Notes under the pieces: generated by a model
Databases searched by the model: none
The model's input: only the letters and a program-made list of their open reading frames with translations
Told to the model about the DNA's origin: nothing
DNA from: Atrichornis clamosus
Lineage: Eukaryota > Chordata > Aves > Passeriformes > Menuridae
DNA: 64,000 bases
Assembly (NCBI GenBank): GCA_013400975.1
Contig: WBMZ01011900.1
Coordinates: 41,774-105,773 of the forward strand
Direction: 5' to 3'
Translations under genes and position numbers: made by a program
Part shown: positions 63,811 to 64,000 of the stretch, in pieces
How positions within the stretch are numbered: position 1 is the first letter of the stretch
Layout: the number at the start of each line of letters is the position of its first letter

Positions 63811-64000
63811 AAAATGATTGACAAATATTAGACACTTTTACATTTTTTCCTCATCTATCACTCACTATCCCTGCAAACCAACAAAATTCTTTCCTATTCC
63901 CTGGTCCAGCACTCAGAACCCCAAAATTGTGATGTTTCTAGACACGGTTTCAGCCTCAAATCACAGTGTCTCTTGGATTGAGCGTATGACGCTGTTTTGT

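Larger units (their letters stand above)
61726..64000. other. Gene-free unique sequence
   Basis: No gene is supported. The 142-codon frame at 62505-62933 opens at GTG, has no early ATG and is unrecognised. Two items are annotated separately: a palindromic ancient-repeat core at 63369-63398 and a G/T-rich low-complexity patch at 63730-63810. Confidence 0.55.

Noticed and set aside
1..64000. CRISPR arrays, operons, ribosome-binding sites, insertion sequences
   Set aside because: No regularly spaced repeats, no coding density and no bacterial-type gene organisation. The window is vertebrate nuclear DNA.

Overview
The window reads as a gene-poor stretch of an avian nuclear genome. The strongest pointer is the repeat content. 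There are three CR1 LINE 3' ends carrying the typical avian terminal motif (repeats of ATTCTATG / ATTCTGTG): 4111-4208 on +, 32583-32646 on +, and a longer 5'-truncated copy at 9868-10426 on -. There is also a TG...CA retroviral solo LTR with a 6-bp target duplication (61081-61719). Composition is AT-rich with scarce CpG, scattered microsatellites and homopolymer runs, as expected of vertebrate intergenic or deep intronic DNA. The repeat mix fits a bird; the species cannot be told from this sequence.

No protein-coding gene, exon, tRNA, rRNA or recognisable small RNA gene can be supported. The longest open frames (162, 142 and 137 codons) either begin at non-ATG codons or lie opposite purine-rich tracts that lack stop codons for compositional reasons. 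None resembles a family I recognise. The only recognisable coding homology is decayed retrotransposon reverse transcriptase.

Layout: 1-4110 is unique sequence with a long polypyrimidine tract. 4111-4208 is a CR1 tail. 4209-9867 is unique sequence with homopolymers and a GC-richer segment near 4950-5390. 9868-10426 is the CR1 RT C-terminus plus 3' end. 10427-20504 is unique AT-rich sequence with a polypurine tract, an AAT-rich patch, a TG microsatellite and a pair of diverged ~77-bp similar segments (16973-17049 and 17606-17681). 20505-20860 is an ancient CR1-like RT remnant with the family's QHGFRK motif. 20861-32582 is unique sequence with a G-quadruplex motif near 31.1 kb. 32583-32646 is a CR1 tail. 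32647-51536 is unique sequence with a CpG-richer patch and G-quadruplex motif near 40.1 kb. 51537-52014 is a second ancient CR1-like RT remnant, split by about 205 bp of other DNA. 52015-61074 is unique sequence with an AT-rich hairpin and a promoter-like TATA/CCAAT arrangement. 61075-61725 is the solo LTR with its target duplication. 61726-64000 is unique sequence with a palindromic ancient-repeat core.

The window records layered transposition: strongly decayed CR1-like LINEs, younger avian CR1 tails, and a comparatively young LTR insertion. I did not find a convincing undescribed system. The best leads are the interrupted ancient LINE, the paired diverged segments, the two G-quadruplex patches and the solo LTR.
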